A DNA stretch of 22,015 bases from JBCDHN01 sp964351855 (GTDB taxonomy: Bacteria; Verrucomicrobiota; Verrucomicrobiia; Verrucomicrobiales; DEV007): assembly GCA_964351855.1 (NCBI GenBank), contig CAYGQD010000115.1:1-22015 (forward strand), written 5' to 3'. Within the stretch, counting starts at the first letter, position 1; the number at the start of each line of letters is the position of its first letter. Of the stretch, positions 1 through 7,407 are shown in pieces. Below the pieces are notes generated by a model. The model searched no databases, was not told the origin of the DNA, and was given only the letters and a program-made list of their open reading frames with translations. The translations under genes and the position numbers were made by a program.

Positions 1-1
1 A

Positions 2-1972
2 GACAAAACGGAGCGGCAGACGGAAAAAGCGACGACGAAGGTTCGTTTTCGCGAAGAGACCAAGCCAGTCACAGAATTCGCCGCCCCTGAACCGCCGCTC
101 GATCTAGAGCGGTCTAAGAAACCGAAGAAGCCCGAGCCCAAGCCCATCGACGAACTCGATTTTGAGGATGAAGAGGAAGCGGCTCGGAAAAATCTGGGTC
201 TATTCTCACGGCTCGGATTGGGAATCCGGGACTTGATCCTGATCTCGATCGCCTGCATTCCGGCGGTTGCGGCGGCATGGGTCATCGATTGGAAGGCAGT
301 CAATGTTCCATTTGGGTCAGAGTGGGAGCGCGTCGATCTGCTGAGCGATCTTCACAAGGGGCAATTGGAGCTAACGGAGTTTCTCGCTCCGGAATACGGG
401 CAGCGACAAGCTGTTCCGAGAGCGGTCTATCTTTTCCTCGCGCGGCTTACAGGTGGCGATGTGAAGGCGGAGGTTTGGATTTCATTTGGGGCGCTTGCGG
501 CTGGAGCTGCCGGGATTTTTTTCCTTCTGGGGCGGAGTGTGGGCTCCGGAATGAAGCTAGGAATTTCCTTTTTCTTAGCCAATTTGCTCCTGTTTTCGCC
601 TGTTCACGCTCATTCCCTCCTTTCCCCGAACGCATTTGGAATTCATTTGGCCAATGCCTGTCTGATCTGGGCGTGCTTCATCGTCACTCGTCGATTTCCG
701 GGCTGGTTGCGTCTGGGATTTTGCCTGTTGTTCGGGATTCTAGGAAGTTATAGCTCCATTCATGGTCTGATGATTTGGCCGGTGGTCGGCATTCTCCAAC
801 TGCTCAGTAGCTATTCGGGGCGAGTTTGGAAGCGAGTCAGTTTCCTTCTCGTCTGGGCGCTGGTGGGTGCCTTCGTCATTGGTGACTATTTCTCGGAAGT
901 CGGCCCCGATGGTTCCCTTTCCTTTTCTCGTTTGGAAGCGGTGCAAGGAATCGAACCTGAGCAGGGCGTTACAGAATGGTTTGCTTTGATCGGCGACTTG
1001 GTCTTGCGCGGCTGGCAGGAACCAGAGAACCGGGAGTTCATCATGCTTCCTGGTCTACTGGTGGTAAGCCTTTTTCTTCTCAATGCGATCGGCTGGCTGG
1101 TTTGCACGCTCGGACACGCTCGCACGCTCCTGTGGAACCGTTGCCTGCCCTGGATTGGGATTGGTGCTGCCGGTTTGCTTGGCGCGGGACTGGTTTGCGT
1201 TTTTGTGGAACGATCGGCAATTCCCGGACCTGGACTGGACTTCTCCCTGCTCCTCACCCCCGTCCTCGTTAGCATTTTGGCAGTGTTTACCATTTTGACC
1301 ACCGACAAGATCCAGCGGTCCCCGGAATCCAATTTGAGTGATCATCTTCCGATTTGGTGGGCTCTGGTCGTCATGTCGATCATGCTCCATCAGGGAGGTG
1401 GTTGGTTTAAAGGGCACTGGATGACGAACCAAGTCCTGGCCGAGCGTCTGGAGACGCGAACCCAGCTTCTCTTCATGGACCACTTTCCTGCCGAGGAGTG
1501 GAAGGGTTTTGGGACCGAGGATCCAGCAACGATTCGACAGCGGGCACATTTCCTCAATCGGCATGGCTATCTGAGTCCCCCGATTCTTCCCGATCTACGG
1601 ATGACCTACTTTGGAATGCCCCAAGACCCACTCGCGTCCGAACTCGGAAAACTCGATCTCCCTCAATTGACAGGAGAGAGCTTCCTCTTTACCGGAAGTG
1701 CGCGGTTGCCGACGTTTGATCATCGCGCCGCTGACTTGGTAGCCCTCGTTCGTCGCTTTCAGGACAACGGCACAAGGGAGATTCTCGCAATCTCTTCGAG
1801 GGTCGATCGCGACTTGGAGAAATGGCAGGCTGCCCTACAAACTTCCTCAGAGGATCCCGTCGAGTTTTGGGCAATCGACGCCTCAAAAATGAAAGCCTAC
1901 CGTTTTAGTCAGCAATTTTCACCGAATGGAGGGGTGCCGGTGCTCGAAAAAATCGGCGGCATGGTCGATTAG
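2..1972 (+). CDS. Multi-pass membrane protein, GT-C glycosyltransferase-like (5' partial)
   Basis: The frame is open from nucleotide 2, so the gene starts left of the window; the TTG at 218 is an internal Leu codon, not the likely start. About 656 residues are visible. The first 70 or so form a hydrophilic tail rich in Lys, Glu and Pro, probably cytoplasmic. A first membrane helix follows (DLILISIACIPAV), then a polar loop with EYGQRQAVPRAVYLFLARL, and about nine further hydrophobic segments before a soluble C-terminal domain of roughly 180 residues. An early non-cytoplasmic loop with acidic residues and an (H/Y)-x-x-R-x-x-x-P-R pattern, followed by many helices, resembles GT-C type glycosyltransferases. 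The similarity is loose and the donor and acceptor are unknown. A strong hairpin lies just after the stop codon. I am sure it is a real membrane protein gene; the enzymatic label is tentative. Confidence 0.8.
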   Translation, partial: DKTERQTEKATTKVRFREETKPVTEFAAPEPPLDLERSKKPKKPEPKPIDELDFEDEEEAARKNLGLFSRLGLGIRDLILISIACIPAVAAAWVIDWKAVNVPFGSEWERVDLLSDLHKGQLELTEFLAPEYGQRQAVPRAVYLFLARLTGGDVKAEVWISFGALAAGAAGIFFLLGRSVGSGMKLGISFFLANLLLFSPVHAHSLLSPNAFGIHLANACLIWACFIVTRRFPGWLRLGFCLLFGILGSYSSIHGLMIWPVVGILQLLSSYSGRVWKRVSFLLVWALVGAFVIGDYFSEVGPDGSLSFSRLEAVQGIEPEQGVTEWFALIGDLVLRGWQEPENREFIMLPGLLVVSLFLLNAIGWLVCTLGHARTLLWNRCLPWIGIGAAGLLGAGLVCVFVERSAIPGPGLDFSLLLTPVLVSILAVFTILTTDKIQRSPESNLSDHLPIWWALVVMSIMLHQGGGWFKGHWMTNQVLAERLETRTQLLFMDHFPAEEWKGFGTEDPATIRQRAHFLNRHGYLSPPILPDLRMTYFGMPQDPLASELGKLDLPQLTGESFLFTGSARLPTFDHRAADLVALVRRFQDNGTREILAISSRVDRDLEKWQAALQTSSEDPVEFWAIDASKMKAYRFSQQFSPNGGVPVLEKIGGMVD

Positions 1973-1996
1973 GTCGGGTATGTCCCGCCAAATAGA

Positions 1997-2034
1997 GAAA
2001 ACACTCTGACCGTGTGAACAGCCAGAGTGTTTTC
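1997..2034. terminator. Bidirectional intrinsic terminator
   Basis: Positions 1997-2008 (GAAAACACTCTG) are a perfect 12-bp inverted repeat of 2023-2034 (CAGAGTGTTTTC), with a 14-nt loop. Each strand reads a run of four T at the 3' edge of the stem. It lies between two convergent genes, the membrane protein (+) and the HU-type protein (-), and could terminate both. Confidence 0.8.
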
Positions 2035-2063
2035 TGAGCAAAAGAATGGTTGAAGAACGCGTC

Positions 2064-2384
2064 CTACACCATGTCTTTGAGCGCCTTCAGAGGGCGAACT
2101 TTCACCACTTTGCCGGCAGGCTTGGCGGCGATTTCCATCGGCTCACCAGTGCGTGGATTGACTCCCATGCGCTTTTTCGTCGCTGGCTTCTTCTTCACTT
2201 CGATCTTCAAAAGACCAGGAAGGGTAAAGCTACCAGGGCCACGTTTGCTGATGCTCTTGTTGATCAGATTACCAAGCTCATCCAAAACGCCGGTAACGTC
2301 CGCTTTGGTGAGACCGGTGGTTTCGGAGAGGGTGGTGACGATTTCAGCCTTTGTCGGCTCTTTCTTGGGTGCTGCAGTAGCCAT
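2064..2384 (-). CDS. HU/IHF-family DNA-binding protein
   Basis: This 106-residue protein binds and bends DNA as a dimer in the nucleoid. After a short Lys-rich N-terminal tail (MATAAPKKEP), TKAEIVTTLSETTGLTKADV forms the usual N-terminal helices. Next come the conserved GPGSFTLPGLLKIEVKKKPATKKR strand region and the arm signature GVNPRTGEPMEIAAKPA (family consensus close to GRNPRTGE), then the C-terminal helix KVVKVRPLKALKDMV. The length is slightly above the usual 90-100 residues because of the tail. HU and IHF subunits cannot be told apart here. The ATG is preceded by an A/T-rich stretch with no Shine-Dalgarno motif. Upstream on the minus strand, TTGCAC and GATCAT spaced by 16 nt are a weak promoter candidate. 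It is monocistronic and ends at the bidirectional terminator. Confidence 0.93.
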   Translation of the reverse strand: MATAAPKKEPTKAEIVTTLSETTGLTKADVTGVLDELGNLINKSISKRGPGSFTLPGLLKIEVKKKPATKKRMGVNPRTGEPMEIAAKPAGKVVKVRPLKALKDMV

Positions 2385-2862
2385 AATTTTTATTTTGTTT
2401 GTGGATTAGGGATGATCGAACTTGCAAAGCTTTGTGCAATGCTAGTGTCGAAGGTGGCCGTTAAGCTTCTCTCCCCGCATCGTCAATGCGATTTGGGCAT
2501 TTTTTTGGGAATGTTTTCAGATCCCATTGCCAAGCCGTTTCCTCGGATCCGACCGAAAAGCAGGACTGGCTTAGCGGCTGTGGTAGGTTTCGATAACCGG
2601 GAAAGGATCGTATCATCAGGTTCACTCAATTTTCTCTTTGTCGGATTGTCCGACAAAAAGGTTGCCGTTTTTAGTGAAATCAGCGATACTTTGGCTGTTC
2701 GCCCGAAGGATGGCGAATCCCTCAACAAAACAACCCCATCGGTTCGACCCTGCCTCCACGAGGCTGCCTGTAAATCCGCCCCAATTCAAAGAATAAGCAA
2801 GCTATCGAAGAGTTCGAGGATGAAGGCAGGCATTGCTCTGGAGGTGTCGGACCGCCCCTGAA
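2385..2862. other. Non-coding intergenic region between HU-type gene and patatin gene
   Basis: This 478-bp stretch separates two divergent genes and should hold both promoters. It contains a near-palindrome at 2431-2448 around AAAGCTTT, and a perfect 9-bp inverted repeat with a 3-nt spacer at 2637-2657. Open frames crossing it on both strands resemble no protein I know and look like chance frames. No tRNA or repeat is evident. Confidence 0.5.
2637..2657. promoter_or_regulatory. Perfect palindrome, possible operator or cruciform
   Basis: TTTGTCGGA at 2637-2645 is the exact reverse complement of TCCGACAAA at 2649-2657, with a TTG spacer. No run of T follows on either strand, so it is not a standard terminator. 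It lies about 205 bp upstream of the patatin start and 250 bp upstream of the HU-type start. A dimeric regulator could bind such a site; which one is unknown. Confidence 0.4.
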
Positions 2863-3894
2863 ATGCTATCAAACTTCCAACTCTTCGAACATCGCTTTCA
2901 CGGGTTGACTCCGTTTTTGGAGCGATTTTTAACTGCTCGGGCCGAGACACAACCTCGGAATCCCGATCTTCCGTCCGAGGGCGTTCGTCCCCGGATCGGC
3001 TTGGCTCTCAGCTCAGGAGCTTCCAAAGGTTTGGCGCATATCGGGGTGATTCAGGTTCTTGAAGAGCACGGAGTCGCCATCGATACGATCGCTGGAACCA
3101 GCATGGGAGCTTATGTGGGGGCCTGCTGGGCCGGTGGAATGGATGGGAAAGAATTGGAACGCCTGGCCGCCGAGATTGAAACACCATGGAGTCGCCTCCA
3201 TCTGGTAGATCCCGTCTTTCCGCCTCGGAGGGGATTTATGAAGGGTGAACGGATCAAAGCCCGTTTGTCCCGCGCGATCGGGAATCCTCGGTTCTCTGAG
3301 CTTCAGCGTCGCCTCCTGGTCATCGCCACGGAACTCGAAACTTTCGAGGCTACGATTTTTCGCACGGGGAATGTCTGCGATGCGGTGCACGCCAGTCTGG
3401 CGATTCCCGGCATCTGTTGGCCTGTCGAAATCAACGGCTTGAAATACATCGACGGGGGAGTCTCTGATCCTCTCCCCGTGCGGGCTCTTTTCGATGCAGG
3501 AATGGATGTGGTAATTGCGGTGAGCGTGATTCCAACCGTTGATGAATTGCGCAACTGCCAAGCGAAATCTGAAATGCCCGGTGGTTCATTTCACAAAATC
3601 GGGGCCTTTTTTAACAAACATTTCAACTACTTCGCACCGGGAAATATTCTCGATATTCTGAGAAGCTCGGCGTTGGGTGGTCAAATTCGCGTGGCGGAGT
3701 TCAATGGAGCGTTGGCGGATGTCTATCTTCGGCCAATTGTCTGCACGGGGAGTTGGCACGATTACCACAATTTTTCGCACTACATTCGTGCGGGACGCGA
3801 AGCGGCACTCGATTCCATCGAAGCTCTCAAAGCGTTGAGTCAACCTCTCCACTCAGAACCTGATCCCCATCACCTACCCTCCCTTATACCATGA
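2863..3894 (+). CDS. Patatin-like phospholipase family protein
   Basis: This is a predicted lipid acyl hydrolase of about 343 residues with a Ser-Asp dyad. Numbered from the ATG at 2863, the oxyanion-hole motif SGASKGLAHIGV starts near residue 51, the nucleophile elbow GTSMG is at 78-82 (Ser80), and the catalytic Asp is in YIDGGVSDP (Asp197). All three family blocks are intact and in order. There is no signal peptide, so it is probably cytoplasmic or membrane-associated. A TTG ten codons upstream (2833) stays in frame and is an alternative start; the ATG is preferred by codon type, with only a weakly placed GAGG upstream. The stop overlaps the next start as ATGA, which suggests translational coupling to the ligase-like gene. 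The region from ILRSSALG onward resembles bacterial patatins of the RssA type. The substrate cannot be read from the sequence. Confidence 0.9.
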   Translation: MLSNFQLFEHRFHGLTPFLERFLTARAETQPRNPDLPSEGVRPRIGLALSSGASKGLAHIGVIQVLEEHGVAIDTIAGTSMGAYVGACWAGGMDGKELERLAAEIETPWSRLHLVDPVFPPRRGFMKGERIKARLSRAIGNPRFSELQRRLLVIATELETFEATIFRTGNVCDAVHASLAIPGICWPVEINGLKYIDGGVSDPLPVRALFDAGMDVVIAVSVIPTVDELRNCQAKSEMPGGSFHKIGAFFNKHFNYFAPGNILDILRSSALGGQIRVAEFNGALADVYLRPIVCTGSWHDYHNFSHYIRAGREAALDSIEALKALSQPLHSEPDPHHLPSLIP

Positions 3895-5420
3895 AAATGT
3901 TCCCTGATTCCATGATTCGCAAAAACTGGGCGAGCAGTCATCGTGAAGTTGTCCAAAACTGGCAACTCGATCGCCTCCGTAGATACCTCAAATCCACGGT
4001 TTTGCCCTTTTCCAAGCATTATCGCGATCTTGGGATCGATCCGGATTCGATCCGGACGCTGGAAGATCTGCAGTCCATTCCGTTCACCCGTAAACGAGAC
4101 CTCCTTCCCACGGACGCTCAACCGAAGCGGTCCCGCGACTTTGTTCTGATTCCGGACGAAGCGGTCCTGCGGAATCGGCCCAGCACCATAGCGAATGCCC
4201 TGCTCCGGGGGAAAACCCAGGTAAAGGAGGCTTTTGATCGAGAATTTCGGCCCATCTTCATGACCAGCACCACCGGGAGAGCAACGGAACCAGTTCCCTT
4301 TCTCTACACCGCCCATGATCTCGATAACCTGAGGATCGCTGGAATTCGATTGATGGAAATCTGTGATTCGCGGCGGGAATTCAGGCATCTGAATCTTTTC
4401 CCTTTCGCTCCGCATCTCGCGTTCTGGCAAGCTCACTATGCCGGAGTGGGCTTCAACACCTTCGCTTTGAGTACGGGCGGCGGGAAAGTCATGGGAACGG
4501 ACGGAAACGTCGCCCTCATCAAGAAAATAGAGCCAGATGCACTAATCGGAATGCCTACCTTCATCTACCATGTGCTGCAAGAGGCTGCGGCAGATGGCGT
4601 CCGTTTCAACAATCTGCAACGCATCGTCCTCGGCGGTGAAAAAGTCCCTGACGGGATGCGGAGAAAACTGCGCTCGCTCGCCGCCGAAATCGGATCGGAG
4701 CACGTTGATGTCCTCGCCACTTACGGATTCACCGAGGCGAAAATGGCCTGGCCGGAATGCCCCGGTCGAGTCACCAACGAGAGCACAGGATACCACCTCT
4801 ACCCAGATTTTGCCCTGGTGGAAGTCGTCAATCCATTGACCGGTGAGCCAGTCGATGAAGGCTCGCCCGGCGAAATTGTCTTCACTCCTCTGGACGCACG
4901 TGGCTCGGTTGTATTGCGCTATCGGACAGGCGACGAGATTAGTGGTGGTTTGACTTGGGAGCCCTGCCCCGATTGCGGACGAAGGATTCCGCGTTTGGTG
5001 GGGAATATTTCCCGGGTAACGGACGCCAAACGATTGAATCTTGGAAAACTCAAAGGGACCCTGGTGAATTTTGGGGATCTAGAACATCTGTTGGATGATA
5101 TCGATGAAATTGGTTCGTGGCAGTTGGAGATCCGTCATCGGAACGATGACCCGCTCGCCGGGGATGAGCTGATAGTTCACGTTCACCCCTCCTCGCCAAC
5201 CATCCCTCAAGCCGAGCTGACTGAGCGGATTCGCCGGCAATTCTATTTGAAAGCGGAGATTCGCCCGAACTCCGTGCAGTTTCACAGCGCGAAGGACATT
5301 CGCCAACGGCAAGGGGTCGGAACGAATCTGAAAGAGGACAAAGTGATCGACCGACGCTCGGAAGCACAAAAACCGAACAAAATGAATAAAAACTTGGCAA
5401 CAGAAGCTGTTACGCAGTAG
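3891..5420 (+). CDS. Phenylacetate-CoA ligase (PaaK)-like adenylate-forming enzyme
   Basis: This 509-residue member of the ANL superfamily would activate a carboxylic acid with ATP and probably transfer it to CoA. The phosphate-binding loop is TSTTGRATEPVPF (residues 125-137). An active-site block ATYGFTEAKMAWPEC lies at 276-290, the ribose-binding YRTGDEI at 344-350, and CPDCGRRIPRLVGNISRV at 359-376 is typical of the PaaK branch. The C-terminal domain follows, with its linker near 380-390. Length is slightly above the 430-480 usual for PaaK; the extra is a polar C-terminal tail after about residue 480. The start overlaps the patatin stop (ATGA), and the next gene begins 19 nt after this stop, so the three are probably co-transcribed. 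No paa degradation genes are nearby, so the acid need not be phenylacetate. A hydrolase-to-ligase relay is an inference. Confidence 0.88.
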   Translation: MKMFPDSMIRKNWASSHREVVQNWQLDRLRRYLKSTVLPFSKHYRDLGIDPDSIRTLEDLQSIPFTRKRDLLPTDAQPKRSRDFVLIPDEAVLRNRPSTIANALLRGKTQVKEAFDREFRPIFMTSTTGRATEPVPFLYTAHDLDNLRIAGIRLMEICDSRREFRHLNLFPFAPHLAFWQAHYAGVGFNTFALSTGGGKVMGTDGNVALIKKIEPDALIGMPTFIYHVLQEAAADGVRFNNLQRIVLGGEKVPDGMRRKLRSLAAEIGSEHVDVLATYGFTEAKMAWPECPGRVTNESTGYHLYPDFALVEVVNPLTGEPVDEGSPGEIVFTPLDARGSVVLRYRTGDEISGGLTWEPCPDCGRRIPRLVGNISRVTDAKRLNLGKLKGTLVNFGDLEHLLDDIDEIGSWQLEIRHRNDDPLAGDELIVHVHPSSPTIPQAELTERIRRQFYLKAEIRPNSVQFHSAKDIRQRQGVGTNLKEDKVIDRRSEAQKPNKMNKNLATEAVTQ

Positions 5421-5439
5421 TTTAAAGAGTTTAACCATT

Positions 5440-6333
5440 ATGAGACTCGAAATGGATACGAATACCCTGGATGAGGATCAAGAGTTGCACAGCCGTTATC
5501 AACGTGCGGCGAGCCAGCTCGAACCTTGGAAATCCGCCATTGATGCGATGACTGAAGAGGCCGAACGGGGTGCTGCGACCACTCAATATGCCAAAGTCGA
5601 GAAACTGGCTGCTTATGTCGCGGGGCGGCTGAGTGAACTGAAATTCGCCAGGGACAATGGATTGGATTACCTCTGTAAGGATGCCGCCAAGAAGGTCGAT
5701 GAATTTGAACGTGAGATTCTTAAGCTAAAGACCGGGCTCGATCATCAAGGCGGATCAGGAAATCGGGGTAATACGATTCAGGACATGAGAAATGCCTCTC
5801 ACTCCTCAGCCCAGTTGGCCCCTCCTGTCCTTCCTGCTTCCACGGCGAGCACCTCGGTCGTCCGGGCGATGAAAGCGAACGCCGCCACCAGCTCCCAGCC
5901 TGTTTCGAAGACGCGTTTCGCGGATGTTGTCACCGAAATTGAGCAGTGGGACAATGTCATGGAGCGTCTCTCCGCTAAAATTCGTCACTTCGAACGCAAT
6001 CTCCCCGAAGGTGTTTCTACGATTGAGAGTAGACGGCGTGCCGCCGAGATGCAGACCAAGCATCGTCGGGCCATGGAGCGGATCGGTCGTTGCAAAGGAT
6101 GGGTCCGAACTGGATCGGCGAGACTTGCAACGACAAACGACTGGTTCCGAGATTTCGAGATCGCCAGAGTAGAAATTCAAACTTTGGAGACTCTGGTTGA
6201 GGAAGGCAATTCCCCGCCGAGCCAGATGCCGCCTCCTCCGGTTCCCCAGAACAAGCCAAGCGTAAAGACCGTGCCGATTGGTCGGGCGAACAAGGGACGG
6301 CTTAAGACCAATCTGGATTTCACTCAGTCATAG
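5440..6333 (+). CDS. Hypothetical helical protein, possible internal duplication
   Basis: I do not recognise this 297-residue protein. It has two charged helical regions, about residues 15-100 and 159-255, joined by a Ser/Ala/Pro-rich linker, and a Pro-rich, basic tail (QMPPPPVPQNKPSVK). The helical halves share a loose pattern: QLEPWKSAIDAM near residue 26 and EIEQWDNVMERL near 166, each followed by a charged segment and closing in a Glu-rich helix (VDEFEREILKLKTGL and ARVEIQTLETLVEEG). This may be an old duplication. There is no signal peptide, membrane segment or metal motif. It starts 19 nt after the ligase-like gene and probably belongs to that operon. The ATG at 5440 was chosen; an ATG at 5452 is also possible. 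Codon use looks like its neighbours. It may be a structural or scaffold protein, but nothing shows the role. Confidence 0.75.
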   Translation: MRLEMDTNTLDEDQELHSRYQRAASQLEPWKSAIDAMTEEAERGAATTQYAKVEKLAAYVAGRLSELKFARDNGLDYLCKDAAKKVDEFEREILKLKTGLDHQGGSGNRGNTIQDMRNASHSSAQLAPPVLPASTASTSVVRAMKANAATSSQPVSKTRFADVVTEIEQWDNVMERLSAKIRHFERNLPEGVSTIESRRRAAEMQTKHRRAMERIGRCKGWVRTGSARLATTNDWFRDFEIARVEIQTLETLVEEGNSPPSQMPPPPVPQNKPSVKTVPIGRANKGRLKTNLDFTQS

Positions 6334-6355
6334 TCTGAGATTTGCACGATCCTAC

Positions 6356-6541
6356 TCAGGAAGCAGAAGCGCTCTTCGGCTTATCAGGAAGCGTCGTCGA
6401 TCCAAAGCGAGGGCCATCGTCCGCTTTGATGGTAAAGTAGAGGGCGCCTGCTTCGGTGATCGTGTCGATCCGTTTGCGTCGAATGAGTTGTGGTAACGGA
6501 ACCTTGTCGACGCGAATTTTTGTGAACGGGGTGGAGTTCAT
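6356..6541 (-). CDS. Possible small hypothetical protein (61 aa)
   Basis: The ATG at 6541 opens a 61-codon frame; an in-frame TTG at 6553 would add four residues. The product begins MNSTPFTKIRVDKVPLPQ and ends SASAS, with no cysteines, membrane segment or domain I know. Codon choice looks like that of neighbouring real genes. It lies on the same strand as nuoBC, about 120 bp beyond the palindromic element, and ends 22 nt from the convergent helical-protein gene. No clear ribosome binding site is present. It could be a genuine small gene or a chance frame. Confidence 0.4.
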   Translation of the reverse strand: MNSTPFTKIRVDKVPLPQLIRRKRIDTITEAGALYFTIKADDGPRFGSTTLPDKPKSASAS

Positions 6542-6587
6542 GGGAATGACCAAAAGTGAGTATTCGATCGTAAAATGTTGAGTGGTG

Positions 6588-6615
6588 ATGTTAGGTTAGG
6601 CCCAGGCCCTAACAT
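6588..6615. repeat. Short hairpin upstream of small ORF
   Basis: ATGTTAGG at 6588-6595 pairs perfectly with CCTAACAT at 6608-6615. A tandem copy of GTTAGG at 6595-6600 offers an alternative pairing with 6608-6613. No T run follows, so it is not an obvious terminator. It lies just upstream of the small minus-strand ORF. Confidence 0.3.
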
Positions 6616-6661
6616 GTTGCAAATAGATTATCTTAAAAATTCCAGATACCTTAAATGATTT

Positions 6662-6830
6662 GCTAAGGGCTTGTCACCAGATAAGTTTGCGTGAGATAAG
6701 CAGAGTTCCGACCTGTCGCCAAGGCGGAATTGACCAGAGCTTAGCCGGCTCAAGGATGTGAATTCCAACGCTGGCGACGGGTCAGGAGACAAGCAGATCT
6801 TGTAAACTTATTTGGTGACAAGCCCTTAGC
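6662..6830. repeat. 169-bp nested palindromic element (MITE-like or structured RNA)
   Basis: The outer arms 6662-6688 and 6804-6830 are 27-nt inverted repeats with one difference (G6680 against T6812, a G-U pair in RNA). A second stem pairs 6710-6721 with 6772-6783 (12 pairs, one G-U). A third pairs GGAATT 6726-6731 with AATTCC 6761-6766. An apical stem pairs GAGC 6737-6740 with GCTC 6748-6751. The whole folds as one long interrupted hairpin. No target-site duplication is visible and there is no ORF inside. It sits at the 3' end of nuoC and contains that gene's stop codon. It could be a miniature inverted-repeat element, a REP/BIME-like repeat, or a 3'-UTR structure that protects or terminates the nuoBC transcript. 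Confidence 0.8.
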
Positions 6831-7398
6831 TCGACTCTCGAGACCGAGGCTCTCTTTGGATTGTTCCTGCGCTCGAAGGCGAGGTTACGAATGGCCCACC
6901 AGCCAGTGGCGCGGTCCCCGTGAAGGCCACGTCGGGCATGTCGCTCTCCTTGCCTGCGAGCGGAAAATCCTTTCTCAATGGGTAAAAAGGATATCCGTCC
7001 CACATCAAGATTCTCCGAAGATCCGGGTGACCCAGAAACTGGATCCCCATCATGTCGTAAACCTCACGTTCATGCCAGTTCGCCGTCGGCCAGATATCGG
7101 ACACAGTCTCGAGTCCGTCCAGGTCTTCAGAGAAAGGCGAACGGATTCTCAGATGGGAATGATGCTCGTAGGAATACAACTCGTAGACGATCTCGAACCT
7201 GGGATCCTGACCAAAATGGTCGAGACTACTGATATCGATCAAATAATCGAACTTCAGCTTTTCGTGGCAGAACTTGAGGACGTTTTTGAGCGCCCCTTGA
7301 GACAGAACGAGGGTGTATTCTCCTCGAAACTCGACCAACTCCAGGATCTGGTCGGAGAATTGAGTCTGTAGGCTCGCAGAAGCTTCTGAGCTGGTCAT
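6826..7398 (-). CDS. nuoC: NADH-quinone oxidoreductase subunit C (complex I 30 kDa subunit)
   Basis: NuoC is a structural subunit of the peripheral arm of complex I and docks with NuoB and NuoD. This 190-residue protein has the expected order: an N-terminal region, then FDYLIDISSLDHFG near 50-63, a central RFEIVYELYSYEHHSHLRIR block, the family signature TANWHEREVYDMMGIQFLGHPDLRRILM (about 105-132), and YPLRKDFPLAGKE. The remaining tail ends REPRSRESS. It is not fused to NuoD. It begins 9 nt after the nuoB stop, so the two are co-transcribed. The TAA stop lies inside the terminal inverted repeat of the palindromic element. NuoD does not follow in this window, which departs from the usual nuoABCD order. 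No Shine-Dalgarno motif is evident. Confidence 0.95.
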   Translation of the reverse strand: MTSSEASASLQTQFSDQILELVEFRGEYTLVLSQGALKNVLKFCHEKLKFDYLIDISSLDHFGQDPRFEIVYELYSYEHHSHLRIRSPFSEDLDGLETVSDIWPTANWHEREVYDMMGIQFLGHPDLRRILMWDGYPFYPLRKDFPLAGKESDMPDVAFTGTAPLAGGPFVTSPSSAGTIQREPRSRESS

Positions 7399-7407
7399 GG
7401 TGGAAAA

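Noticed and set aside
2483..2728. Minus-strand 81-aa open frame across the HU/patatin intergenic region
   Set aside because: The product has no recognisable domain or ribosome binding site, and the frame spans the palindrome. It looks like a chance frame.
2046..2861. Plus-strand 271-aa open frame opposite the HU-type gene
   Set aside because: It is the antisense shadow of a clear HU/IHF gene extended into non-coding DNA. The composition is implausible and it resembles no family.
3891..5420. A phenylacetate degradation gene in the strict sense
   Set aside because: The family match is to PaaK-like ligases, but no other paa gene is present. The substrate is left open.
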